A stretch of 64,000 bases of DNA from Gorsachius magnificus (GCA_034008185.1 CM067091.1:6365799-6429798); one strand, 5' to 3'; positions 22,664 to 34,378 are shown, counted from the stretch's first letter. The notes: generated from the letters alone by a model not told the origin. Translations and numbers: made by a program.

Positions 22664-22960
22664 GGTTTTGGGGAGGGGGGGGGGTTCGGTTGGGGGTGCA
22701 GGGGAAGGGGATGGGGGGGTAAGGGGAAAAAAAAAAAAAAAAAAAAAAAGCCTGGTGTTGCCGCGACGGCTGGGGCTCCGCTGGCACCTCCGAGCACCGC
22801 AGCTGGGACCCCCCCGCAGCCCGCAGCCCTGGGAGCCGGCCGGCACAGTGGGGAGGGGGCCGCCCCGCGCCGGCCCTTATCTAGGCAGCCCCGGGGCCCC
22901 CCCCCTGCATGCAAATGAGGCGCGTGCCCCACCCCTTTTAATGCAAATGAAACATTAAAC
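22664..22960 (-). promoter_or_regulatory. ID3: ID3 promoter region with paired octamer motifs
   Basis: Upstream of the ID3 ATG the plus-strand text shows two exact octamer motifs ATGCAAAT at 22909-22916 and 22941-22948, 32 bp apart in the same orientation. There is also a GATA/TATA-like AGATAAGG on the sense strand (complement of 22877-22884). The block is G/C-rich and contains an A23 tract at 22727-22749. The transcription start is inferred to lie between about 22750 and 22870. Confidence 0.55.
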
Positions 22961-24194
22961 CCCACCCTTGCATCTCAATGAAGCGAGAGGCACCCCCTGC
23001 CGCCTGTCCCCCCATCCCCCCAAAATGACCTCGGTGGCCGGGGTGGCCCCGGGGGGGGGCGGGGCCTTCCCCCCCAAACCCCCCGGACACCCCAACCCCA
23101 GCCCTTTCAACCTGCACACCCCCTCCCCCCCCATCCCAGCAAGTCCCCCTTATTTTTAGGCAGGACGATGGGGTTCCCCCCCCCCCCCCCCCACGGAAAT
23201 TAGTGCCGCCCTGTTCCTCAATCCGCTTCTCATCTGACCTCCAGACTTTCTGGCGTCAGGAATTATCTTGTGACCAGCAGAAAAAAATTAATTGCGGTAA
23301 AACTGAGGTTACGATGGAGAAACCAGATTTAGGTCAGCGACTGCGAGAGGCCTGGAGTTGGGATTTGGTTTGATTTTTTTTTTTTTTTTGGAGAGGGGGG
23401 AAAGGAGATTTATAGGCAAGGGGGGTATTTCAATACAAGTGGTGAGGGGGGGGATAAAGGCAAACCCCCTCTACCCCCCCCAAAACCATTGCTGCCTCCA
23501 AAAAACCTGAAGCTGGAGCAATCTGGGGTGGCCGGAGCCCACGGGTGACACCGCAGTGGATGGTGGTGGCACATGGAGGGGTCCCGGGGGGGGTCCCGGT
23601 CCCACAACACCCAGATTGTGGATCCCTGTTAAAAGCAAGAGGCAATGCTCCCCCCGCCCCCATCTGATTTTGGGGGAATTTTCATAGGTTTCGGTTATGG
23701 GAGGGTGAGTGCAAGAAGGGGATGTTACAGCCAAGAGGGTGGGGGGCTCCCTGGGACCCCACTCGGCCCGGGGGTCCCAGCTAATGGGGGGTGCTGGGGG
23801 GGGGCACAGAGGCACCTGGACCAAATTATGCCTGCCCACAGCAGCAATTTATTCCAGATCTGCTCAAATCCCAGTTCAGCGGCGCTGGGTTTTGTTTCCC
23901 CTCCTTACACCCCCACCCCAGGGGGGGGTCTGGGGGCCACAGGCCAGGGGCAGCCGCCCTCCGCACTTCTCCCCCAGCCCAGGAGCTGCCTGACACCCCC
24001 AACCCCCCCTCAGAGCAGCTTCAGCCATTTGGGGGGTTGCATTCTTTTTTGTCTTCTCTTTTCTTCCCCCCCCCCCGGCTAAATTTCCTGGGAAATCGCC
24101 TCTGCATGGAGGGTGGCAGCTTGGGAAGAGGTCTGATTACCCTCATTAACCTGCTGGGGGGCAAGCGGCAACAATCAGGACACCCACACACACC

Positions 24195-24440
24195 CACACA
24201 CCCCCAAAAAAAAAAGGGGGGGGGAATTTCAAAAAAATTAAGTGAAATCAAAATTGAAAAATTAAAAAAATTAAAAACTAAAAAAAATTTAAAAGGTAAC
24301 AATTTTTTTTTAAAATACAAATTGAAAAATGTAAAAAAGGCTTCAAAATATAATTGAAAAATGGAAAAATTAAAAAATAAAATTAAAAAATATAAAAAAT
24401 TTTTAAAAGGAAAATTAAAAATTTTTTTTAAAAATTACCC
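24195..24440. repeat. A-rich low-complexity island
   Basis: About 245 bp of A-dominated sequence (AAAATTGAAAAATTAAAAA units with TTTTTTTT interruptions) sits abruptly between C-rich segments. It has no target-site duplication or LINE body that I can see, so it is described as low complexity rather than a retroposon tail. Confidence 0.7.
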
Positions 24441-27400
24441 AAATGATGCAACATTTAAAAACTATTTTCAACCCAAAACTGCTTTTTCCCGGGTTAAGGG
24501 ACCCCCCCGCCCCCCCCAAAGCACCCGGTGTCCATCTGCCTCCGCCAACCCCGCTTATTCCCATGCCTGGCCCCCCCCTCACCGCCCCCCATTTCCCAAG
24601 GAGGTGATGGGGGGGGATGGGGGGGGGTGTGAAAGGCTGCTCACAGAGCTGGGGGGGCCCCGCTTTTGTTTGCAGGGGGGTTTTGTTGGCGGCGGTTCCC
24701 ACAGGCCCGCTCGGGCGGCGGGACCCGCTGCCTTTGCCCAGCTGTGGCCCGGGCCCTCCAGCTGTGTTGATCTAACTCCCGGCCCCAGACAGCCTGGCGC
24801 CAGCCCTGTGCACGTCATGCATTCACACAGGGATGCGTGGCCAAGGCAACCTTCCCCCCCCCCCCCCCCCCAAATCAACCCCACCACCACCACCGCTACC
24901 GCCACGGCCACGGCGCCCATGAACGCCACCACCAGCTTTCAGTTGCGGGGGGCAATGATCCTGGAGTACCCCTGGCGTGCGAGCGAGAGGGGAGCGCGGG
25001 GATGTTGCTCCCCGCTTGGCGCCCCGGCTTTGGGGCACCTCCTCGGGGGGCCCAAGAGTGGGGGTGTGTGTGGGGGGGTTGTCTCACGCTTTCGGGGGGT
25101 CGTCCCGCCGCCGGCTCTGGGTTTGGGGTGTCCTCGCTTTGTGGCTGGGGAGGGAGAAGCGGATTTCTTGGCGCGGAGGAGGGAGAAGGGGGGGGAGGAG
25201 GAAGGGAGCGCAAATGCTCTGGAGTGCGATGATTTCATGGTGAAAAGGGCCCACACTGGGTGTTTTATTAAAAGAAAAAATAATAAAAGGAGGAGAAGGA
25301 GTGGGAGCTTGGGCTTACCCAGCTTGTCGAGCCCCCGAAACAATGCAAACCCTCCCCATGTCCCCCCCACTCCCCATACAGCTCGGCCATTGCTCCCCAC
25401 AACCTTTCCCCCTTTCCCGGGGACAGGTCATTAATCCCATGGGATTTGCCTCCACGCTGCAAATATCTGTAGAGATCCCCACGGCTCATTGCACTTGCGG
25501 GGGGTGTGTGTGTCATAAGGAGCTGCTCCCCCCCAACAAAAAAACCCCACCCCTCAGGCTTGGGTTTGGTTAGATATATTTATTTTTTTTTCCTTAAATA
25601 AGTCGGTACAGGTGGCAGGATGTGAAGGACATAAAGCGGGGTGGAAAGGGCCGGATTCAGCCCGGCTGCCGCAGGGCAGGGAGGGCAAGCGTGGGGGTCC
25701 CAGCATTCCCGGGGGGGGGGGCAGCACTGGCGTTTTTGGGGGAATTTCTTGTGTTTTGGAAGCCAGAGGCTGCCTGGAAGTGCTGGCTGCGGGGAAGGGA
25801 TTTGGACGGGAGAGGGGAGGAACAGAGACGTGGCAGAGCGCCCAAGGCAGCTACAAAGGGAAGGGCTCTTCCCCAGGGGTCATCTGGATTCGCTTTTGGG
25901 CTAGGGCTGGGGTATAAATCCCATCTCCCTGGGATCTTTGGAGGCCCTCAGGATCCTTCAGGAGCGAGGGAAGCTGGGGGACCCAGCCAGCCGCGCTCCA
26001 GCTCAGCACAACGTGGGAGTGAGAGCTCGGAGCGATTGCTTTAATTCATTGATTTTTGGAGATTCTTTGAGCCAACCACCCAGCCTGGGCACCCCCATGG
26101 CACGGCACGGCAGCGATCCGAGGGAGTTTTGGTGCTGGAGAAGAAATCCGGATGGATGCTCTAAGGGGAAAAAGGGATTTTGGCTTCTTAAACTGGCTCT
26201 GAAATCTCCTTCCCACTTCGTCCCCAGGGCCGTGCCCAGCGTGGGGAGGCAGCCCGGTGCCATGCTGGGCTGTGCCATGTGGTGAGGTTTGGTAGCCCCG
26301 GGGGTGCCGGCTCTCCCAGTGCCCCAATTCATGCCAGAGCTGAGTGCTCCCAGATGGGCATTGGGTCTGGGACGGGCAGGGATGGGCATCGCGGACCCGC
26401 TCGGCTATCAGCCATACCGAGGGCGACCCAAAGGGCCCCGGCGTGGTTTGGCAAACCCAGCCTCCCTTGGGGTCCCCATGGCCATGGTGGCATCCCCCTC
26501 TGGGCTATGATGTCCTGGCACAATTTCGGGGTGTTTGGGGATAAATGAGGATTATAAATTGGAGCTGCCAGACTTGGATGGATGTACATCGGTGCCACAA
26601 GGCTGACAGCAGCCCATGGAGGCAGGGTGGCAGGGAAGGAGCCCGGCCCCAGCCACCCGCCTTGCCCCGTGCCTCAGTTTACCCCTTCACCCTCCGCAGG
26701 GACCCACTGCAAGAGCCAGACAGCACCAGCGGCTCCAGTCTGTGCTGTGCACGGGGCTGGAAGCGCAGGGAAATGGGGGCGGGGGGGACACACACACCAA
26801 GGAGCAGCACTGCTGGGAGTGGGCACCCAAAAAGGGGCAGTGACACCCCTCCCCCGAGCCCTGTCACTAGGAGACTGGGTCCGGCCCTGGGGAATGTGCA
26901 GCTGTTTGTGTAGGGGATTAGCCCCAGGGACCCCCCTCAGCCCCCGTGCCCCAGGCAGGGACTGAGCATCCCACCCTGAGCGGCTCAAGGGGAGCCCAGC
27001 CCGCGTGCCTGAGCCTGCAGGCAGCAGCCAGCACTGCGGGCTGAAGGGCACTCCCTGTGGTTATCATTAGGGGCCAGAGTGAACACAGGGAGGCATTACC
27101 TTGTTCCAGAGCGCCTGGGGGAGGGAGAGGAGCGCACCCACCCCCAAAGGGGCCTGTGACCCCAGCCTTGGCTGGCTGCTCAGCCACACCAGCTGTGCCT
27201 CAGTTTCCCCAGACTCTCCCCTCTCCTCCGGAGCCCAGCCAGGAGCAGGGCTGTGGCTCCATCTCCACCGGCAGGGCCAGAGGGAACCATGACTTCCTCC
27301 AGGGAAGCAGAGCCACTTCTCCAGAGCAAACCCTGGGCACCTCCAGCTCCCTGGAGGGGAGGGGCTGGGAGACTCAGAGCATCCCCGGGTGGTACCCAGC

Positions 27401-30400
27401 CACAGGGGGGGAGGCAGTGGGGCTGGGGGTCCCGCAGGTCTGGGGAGCCATCGGGCAGGCAGCAGCGGCCGTTCCCAGCGCCGGGATTCCCCGCAGCTGC
27501 TTCCTGCCGCCCTATCTCACGGGCGCATCTGGGGGAGCCGGGAGTGGCCACCCCCCCCCCCGGCGCTTCCTGCGTTGCCCCCCCCCTCCCCGGCCCTGGC
27601 TGCCGTTCTCACGGCCTCCCCCCAGCACTGGCTGGAGCTCCCCGCTTCCCCCCACCCCGATGCCCACCCTAGGCCTGACACCGCAGCAGCCCCCCGTGCC
27701 CCATCTGCACCCCTGGGGGCTCTGATCCCCCCCCTTGCCCCTTCTGGAGCATCTGCAGTGCTGGGGGGGGGGCTGGAGCATCACACCCCACGTTATCCCA
27801 ATGGGGCCAAGGCCAACCACAGGGTAAGGACAGCTTGTGCTGTGTGAACCCCCCACCCACCCATGCCTGGGGGGGGTTCCATGGGCACATCGGGGTGCCA
27901 CCAGTGGGTGGCTGCACCCACAATTTGGCCCTCAGCCCCTCCCTGCTCTATCTCCCTCCCCCCCACCTTTGGTTTTGTCCCTCCCCCATGGCATCCATCA
28001 TTTCCCCTGCAAAAGGAGGAGGAGGAGGATGGGGCAGGGGGGTGCGAAGGCCGCAGGTGTGAGCATCCCCATGCACAGCCCCCGGCTGCTGCAGGTGTGG
28101 GGACACTGGTGACTCAGAGGAGCCTGGGTCCCGCTGCCACCACCACCGGGGTGGCAAGCAAAGCGCCTCCTGCCTCCCACGATATCCTCCCGGGGCCAGG
28201 GTGCGGCGGGGGGGGGGGGGCAGCAGGCACCCAAAACCGGCGCTGCTTTCACCGCAGCCCCCCCGCCCATAGGTGGGGTGCTCTGGCCTGGCATGGTCTG
28301 GAGAGGGGAAACTGAGGCATGGGGAAGGGGAACCTAGCCCAGGTTTTGTGGGGGTAGGCAGCTCCCAGGAGGGGTTTTGCTGTTCCCCCACATCCCTCCC
28401 TTTCTCAGCCCCCCAAATTCCTCCCCCCCGGGTCCTGCCACACTGCAGGATGTGGCTTTGCCAGGCTGCCTCGTTACACCCAGAGAGACCGTTACAACTC
28501 ATCACACCCCCCACCCCACGCTGCCCAGCCCCAAATCACACCATCCCCAGCAATCCCCCCTCAGAAAACCTGACACACCCCCCTTCCCAGCACCCTAAAA
28601 CCCCTCAGATCTTTCCCCGAAAAACGAACACGAGCCCCCAGCCCAGCCACCCTCCCCACCACCCCCAGCCCGGCCGGAAAGCCACGTCCCACGGCATCGT
28701 GCAGAACAACCCCCCCCCCGGAAAAATACGGGGAGAGGGGGAGGGAAGATGCTTTATCTCAGCCCCCATCGGCCCCTAATAAGGCAGCTTTATTTTTAGC
28801 GAAGGTGAAAGCCAGAGCAACCAGCTCAAGAGCTTTTTCCACTCACATCTGCATTTGTACAATTTGGGTTTCCTGTCGTGGTTTCGGTGCTTTTCAAACC
28901 TGCCTGAATTGTTATTTTGTTCGTTTGGCGAAGAGCCCTGCAGATACCTCCCCCGGTATAAATAACGTGTGAGCATCCCCTCCCTGACCTCCTCACTCAT
29001 CTGGCCCCCACCACCCCGCTTTCTCGGAATGGGATCTGAGCATCCCCGCGGGATTCAATGCTGGCGGAGGTTCGGGGCCGGACCAAATCTTTCCAGCCCT
29101 GGACCGTGTCTTTCCAGCCCTGGGTTGCAGCTTTCCAGCCCCAGTGGGGGGGAGCAGCCGCTTTTCAGACCTTGAGCGGGGAAACTGAGGCAGGGACGGG
29201 GTCAGCGCTGGGGTTTGGGGAGCCCCAGCTTGGCCCCCCCATGAGTCCTCGGATTGCGCAGCCATGCTGGGTTTAAGCAGGAGGTGAAGTGCATTCAGGC
29301 AGCAAGGTGGGGGACAAAGGGGGGGGTTGAGGGTTGTACCCTCCCTCTGCTGGGAAGCCACCCCCATGGGGATGGGCTGAGACCTGCCCAACTCATCCCA
29401 GCTGTGCCAGGGGATGGGGCAGCACAGCCCCTCAGCACAGGCACTGGGACACACACACACACACAGCTGGGTGTCTGTGTCCCGTCCCCCCCGCCCCAGC
29501 TGGGACTGCAGCCCCCTCCCCGCTTCCTCTGACACAGAGTTTCCATCCGCCCGGAGCAGGTGCCAGGTGAGGGGCAGTGGGGGGACACACACACACACAA
29601 AAAAGGGCCCCCCCCATCTCCTCTCCTCAAGCTGCGTCTCTGCAGGGCTCCATCCAGGAAAGGTGGGACACCAGGCTTGTCCCCCCAGTACATACCAGTG
29701 CTCCTCCAAATCCTTTGGAGCCATGGGAGCCACCCCCATGCTGCCCCTTGGTCTTTGGGGACACAGCCCCCCCATACCCACCATGGTCACCCAAATCCCC
29801 TGCCACAGCCCACATGCCCATCCCAGCCTAAACCCCGGGGAGATGTGGCTGTCACCTCCTGTCCCTTGGGCAGGCTGCCTGGGCAGTGTGGGGGGGGTGG
29901 CACATCATCCCAAGGGACACCTCCCTGTGCCTCCCCATCCTTCAGCCTGGTCCCATCCCCTGACTCCAGCAGCTGGGGATTTATAGATCTATAAAAAAAA
30001 AAAAACAACCCAAAAAGGAACCACCCACAAATCCTCAGATTTGAGCACCCATCACCCCAGCCATCTCCCCCCAAGAAACTCCACTGCGGGCGCCCGCGAC
30101 CTCCTGCGGGATGAGGAGGATGAGGAGGATGCCGGGGCACGTGGCTGAAGGCCAGGGTCCCCTGTCCCCAGCTTTCATTCCTCTTTAACTCCTTCTTCAA
30201 AGCCAGGCGACGCGGCAGCTGTGGGGCCAGGTGCCGGAAGCCGACCTGCGCTCGCTTTCTCTCTGCTTTTATTTATTTGTTTCGCTCTCCATTGACCCGG
30301 AGAACTTCACTTTCTAAAAAAAAAAAAGAATAAAAATATAAAAATACGTCCCCGTGTCCCCCCTCTTCCCCACAGGGTTAGGGACAAACCCCACACCAGG

Positions 30401-31594
30401 CTCGGCTCATACCCTGTGGGTGGGGATGTGATGGCACCCAGCTCTGCACCCCTCCCTGGAGTTTGGGGGGCACCCAGCACCCAGGCAGGATGCCAGCACT
30501 GGCCAAGGCGGGGTTGAGAGGTCCCCAGCATGTGGCACCTGTGGCACCCAGGGGCTCCCCCAGGCCCTGTCACACCTCCCCCCAGTCCCCCCCCCCATCC
30601 GAAAGCTGCATCTCGGTTTTCTGCTTTCACTCACCCTTAACAACTTTTTTTTGTGTTTCACCTTTATTTTCATTTCTTGCCAGCCTTTCCGCTGTAAATC
30701 CACCAAACACAGCCCCCAAATCTGCCTGTGCAAAGAGGGGTGATGGGGTCACCGAGACAGGGACCCCCCTGCCCAGGGGGGGGAATGACACATCACAACA
30801 CCCCCAAAACAACCCCTTGTGGGCTGGTTTCCAGCCACAAACCCTCCCTGGGGACACTGAGGTGTCCCCGGCTGGACCCAGCCCAGGGCTTCTGGGTGCT
30901 GGGTGGGGTCCATGGGCTGTCTGGGTCCTGGGGGGGTCCCCAAGGTGACTCCCACCCAGAAGAACACCCCGAAGGGACAGGGCCTGTTGAGGAGCCAGGG
31001 CAGGAGGAGGAAGGACAGGTGAGCCATGCAGATGTCCTCATACCCTGCAAAACCCAGTCTGCCCAGAACAAGGTGGGATACTGCCACTGGGACCCCCCCA
31101 CCCATGCGAGGTGGGGGGGATGGAGGCTGCACTGCTGCTGGGGAGGGGAAGTGACCCCCCCAAAGACGGGGACAACGCAGAGGTCACAGGGGTGACACAA
31201 CCCTGCACCCAGCCTACCTGCCCACTCCAGCCACCTCCAACACTGCTAGTGAGGCCCCCCCAGCGGCTCCCCCTCTTAATTTCCCCCCCTCCAACACACT
31301 TGGGGCCAGTTCAGCTCTAACTGGGCTCACTGGGGCCGTTAACCCTTTGGGAGCCAGAATGGGCCATCAGGGGGGGGGCTGTCACTGCAGCGCTGGGGCA
31401 AGGGGACATGGGAAGGACGTGCTCCCCAAATCCCTTCAGCCCGGGCCGGGGCACGGTGTGGGGATGGGGGCGGGGGGGATCTGGCTCGGGATGGGGGGCA
31501 GGAGGGGGCCCAGGGCTTCCCCCAAAGGCAGGAGGGCAGGCAGGGGCCCTGCGCCCACAGAGCGTCCCCCCGCATGGCATCTGTACCCACGTGT

Positions 31595-31800
31595 GCCGTG
31601 GGTACCTGTGCGTGCTGTATGTGTACGTATGTGTGCCATATGTCACTGTGTTTGTGTACGTATGTGTGCCATATGCCCCTGTGCATGCATGTACGTGTAT
31701 GTATGTGAGCTGAATAGCCCTCTGCCTACGTGTACATGTATGTATGTGAGCTGTATGTCCCTGTGCATGCATGTAGGTGTATGTGTGTGCTGCACGCCCC
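31595..31800. repeat. Degenerate TG repeat (GTACGTATGTGTGCCATATG)
   Basis: Units of TGTACGTATGTGTGCCATATG and CATGTACGTGTATGTATGTGAGCTG repeat with variation, for example TGTGTGCCATATG at 31630 and 31664 and TGTATGTATGTGAGCTG at 31696 and 31738. This grades rightward into the GTACCGTAT minisatellite. Confidence 0.75.
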
Positions 31801-31862
31801 TGTGCATTCACACGCGTGTGCCCTCTGTCCCCGTGTGCCACCCCCACCTCTACAGGGCGCAC

Positions 31863-31992
31863 GCATGTACCGTATGGACCGCATGTACCGTATGGACCGC
31901 AGGTACCGTATGTACCTTATGGACCGCACCACCGCATGTACCGTGTGTACCGTACGTACCGTATGTACCGTATGTACCGTATGTACCGTATA
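31863..31992. repeat. GTACCGTAT minisatellite
   Basis: Roughly nine-base units (GTACCGTAT, ATGGACCGC and variants) are repeated about 14 times. The right end is a near-perfect run of TATGTACCG. All frames are open because the unit length is a multiple of three, which explains the Met-Tyr-Arg-like translations. Confidence 0.85.
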
Positions 31993-32307
31993 GGCGCGCA
32001 CGCTGCCTGCGCCGCCGCTGCCCCCTGGCGGGCGGAGCGGGCGCAGCCCGGCACTGCCCCCTGGCGGGAGAGCGCGGGGCCCCCCCCCCCGCCCCCCCCG
32101 GCGGGAGGCCCGCCCCCCGCCCGCCCCCACCTCCCCACCCTGGGGCAGAGCCATGGGCACAGCCACCCCCGGGCAGGGCCCCTGAGGGTCCCTCCCTATC
32201 CCAAAGAGCCCCCAGGCCCCCCGGTTGCACACATGGGACTGGACAGGACAGGGTGGAGGGCACGGGGCTTTAATCCTGCGGGGGCAATGGGGAGCGTGGG
32301 AGCTGTG

Positions 32308-32425
32308 GTGCATGGGGCTGGTCCCGATGCGTGGGGCTGGCTGCAATGCGTGGGGCTGGCCCTGATGCGTGGGGCTGGCTGCAATGTGTGAGGCTGGCCC
32401 TGATGCGTGGGGCTGGCTGGTGTGC
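32308..32425. repeat. Minisatellite, unit about 17 bp (GATGCGTGGGGCTGGCT)
   Basis: Six to seven tandem copies of ATGCGTGGGGCTGGCTGCA / GGCCCTG are seen. A single detached copy recurs at about 32551-32568. Confidence 0.8.
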
Positions 32426-32626
32426 CTACCCTGCCTGCAATGCTGGGGCCATGGGGACAAGCCAGGGGACACGAGGTGGCCCCTCAGGGTGTGATGGGGC
32501 AGGTGACACCAGTGCCCTTCAGGCCACAGCAGCCCCCCATGGGGGTGGCCCTGATGCGTGGGGCTGGTGCCGTCTGTGCTGGGTGATGTCCCCCCCCAGC
32601 TCCCTCAGCTCCTAGGACAGTCCCAT

Positions 32627-32648
32627 GGGGGGGGGGGGGGGGGGGGGG
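32627..32648. repeat. G homopolymer, 22 nt
   Basis: Twenty-two consecutive G residues follow CCCAT. It is a strong G-quadruplex candidate and a likely site of length error in sequencing. It lies just downstream (minus strand) of the last well-supported MsrA-like exon. Confidence 0.9.
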
Positions 32649-32778
32649 ACAGCCTGGATGGACCCCCCCAACCCAGTGCCCCATGGCATGGCGTGGCCAG
32701 GGCAGGGGTTTGCCCCATGCCCTGGGGCTGGGGGGAGATGGCCAGTGTCCCCAGGGGGGTCCTGGTGTCCCCACCTAC

Positions 32779-33939
32779 CTGCAGAGGGCAGCTGTCTGCT
32801 GCGGGGGCCCAGTGTGTAGGTGACAGAGTGGTACTGGGTGCCCAGGTCCTCTTGCTGCTGCATGCCTGGGGGGCAGCAGCCAGGGGGGTTATGGGGCACC
32901 CCCTGGCCCCCACAGAGGGTGACATGGAGAAACTGAGGCACAGGGGGTTACAGCAGCAGAGCCATCTGCAGGGGGGTCCTGCTAAAAGGGTCAGTGAGGG
33001 AAGTCTCTGTGAGCCCCCCCACACCCAGCACCAAGGGATGAAGATGCCAAGGACCCCCCATTGGGGCCAGTTTGGGGTTAAACCCCCGCCAGACTGGGGC
33101 TCCGGGGCTGCCCCAGGGCTGCAACAGGACCCATGGCCACTGCTGGCCCCAGTGGTTCGTCCCTACCTTGTGTGGGGTCATGGTTCTCCCAAAGGACTTT
33201 GGGAAGCTCCTCGTAGCTGAGCTTCTGGGGGTGGAGGATGACCCTCACTATCTCAGCATGCCCTGCCAGCCCTGTGGCGCTACTGGGGCAGCCCCTCACC
33301 GTGGCCTCCTGCCCCCCAGCCTCCCGCTGCCCCGGGATGGCAGGGTCCGTCAGCCGATGCACCCTCCCGCTGGGAGCTGAGATCTGGCAAATTTGTGAGA
33401 CTTGTGCGAAGCAGGAGTGTCAGCAGGGCTGGAGTGAGGGAGCTGGATATGGAGGGGCTGCAGCACCCACCCAGCCCCAGGACCCCCCGGGCCCCCTTCC
33501 CCAGGTGCCTGGTGGGGATGGGATGCCCAAAATCTCCCTGCACTGGGATAAATCCCCTGCTGGAGAAAGCAGCCGGGATAATATTTCCTGCAGACAGCTA
33601 ATCCTCTGCAAAATGTCTCCCAGATAAGCTGGCCAGCCGTCTGTCTGGGCTGGGGTGGGGGACAAGGGGGGATCAGCATCCAGTGGATGGCAGAGACCAT
33701 GCCACGGGAGCCCAGGCCAGGGCAAGGCAGGGGCTGTGGGACACCCTGCGATGCTGGATGGGGACATCATCCCACCACGGGGGACACTGGGGGGTCCTGG
33801 TTGCAGCACAGGAGGACAAGCCTCATTACCTGTGCGCACTTCTTCGTAGATGGGGTTGGGGGTGAAGCCTCCCGTGTAGCCTCCCTGGGTGGAGAAGACC
33901 CCTGGCATCTTCCAGAAGAGCTGCTCCACTCCCCAGCCC
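32779..33939 (-). CDS. MsrA-like gene lacking the catalytic cysteine (partial)
   Basis: MsrA reduces methionine-S-sulfoxide in proteins. Three phased exons match the family: 33830-33939 ([18 protein letters not shown] ... [11 protein letters not shown]), 33167-33271 ([20 protein letters not shown] ... WENHDPTQ) and 32779-32865 ([10 protein letters not shown]). GT-AG sites are good and junction codons join cleanly (ACA-G|GG, CAA-G|GC). Family-invariant residues are kept: Glu of GHAE, Asp of QED, Tyr of GTQY, and the WENHDPTQG block. The GCFWG active site instead reads G-R-G-W-G if the exon joins a 40-nt candidate exon at 34090-34129 (IPHMG); no other local acceptor supplies a Cys. The N-terminus, the YYAEDYHQQYL exon and the resolving cysteines were not found, apart from a weak candidate near 31.0 kb. 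It could be a pseudoenzyme or an early pseudogene. Canonical MSRA is presumably elsewhere in the genome. Confidence 0.8.
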
Positions 33940-34260
33940 CTCATCTCCACCCAGGGATTGCCAAGGGCTCATCAGGGCAGGGTAGGGCCTGATCCAGACC
34001 CCCCTCCCAGAGAGCCACGAGCCTGCAGCACTGCGCCCGAATCCATCCCCGCTTTGGGGTGTCCATGAGGACATCCCCCACCCACTCACCTGCCCATGTG
34101 AGGAATTGTCCCCAAACCCCAATCTGAATCTACGTCAGAAAGCAGCCCCGCCTAAATGATGGTTCAGCGGGAACTGCCCAGCCATGACCTGGGCAGGTGA
34201 CAGCCTGGATGTGTGGTCCTTGGGGACCCTCAGTAGATCCTCCTGCCTCTTCTAGATCAG

Positions 34261-34378
34261 ATCCCATCCCACCCATCCCATCCCATCCCATCCCATCCCA
34301 TCCCATCCCATCCCATCCCCATTCCCTCCCATCCCCATCCCTCCCATCCCATCCCATCCCATCCCATCCCATCCCTCC
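34261..34378. repeat. (CCCAT)n pentanucleotide microsatellite
   Basis: About 20 units of CCCAT occur in two blocks separated by an interrupted segment (CCCCATTCCCTCCCATCCCCATCC). It lies just upstream of the candidate 40-nt MsrA-like exon on the minus strand. Confidence 0.95.

Larger units (their letters stand above)
22961..32778. other. Long intergenic region upstream of ID3, possible regulatory DNA
   Basis: No protein-coding exon with homology was found. Several islands of balanced base composition stand out in the GC-rich background and could be conserved enhancers: 23190-23345, 24700-24850, 25440-25620 and 28770-28985. Short (AC)n tracts lie at about 29450-29466 and 29585-29600. Tandem repeats are listed separately. 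A candidate terminal exon for the MsrA-like gene (about 30950-31042, minus) is discussed in findings. Confidence 0.4.

Noticed and set aside
31347..32273. 308-codon plus frame with Tyr/Arg/Met repeats
   Set aside because: It is generated by the TG repeat and the nine-base GTACCGTAT array, whose unit length keeps all frames open.
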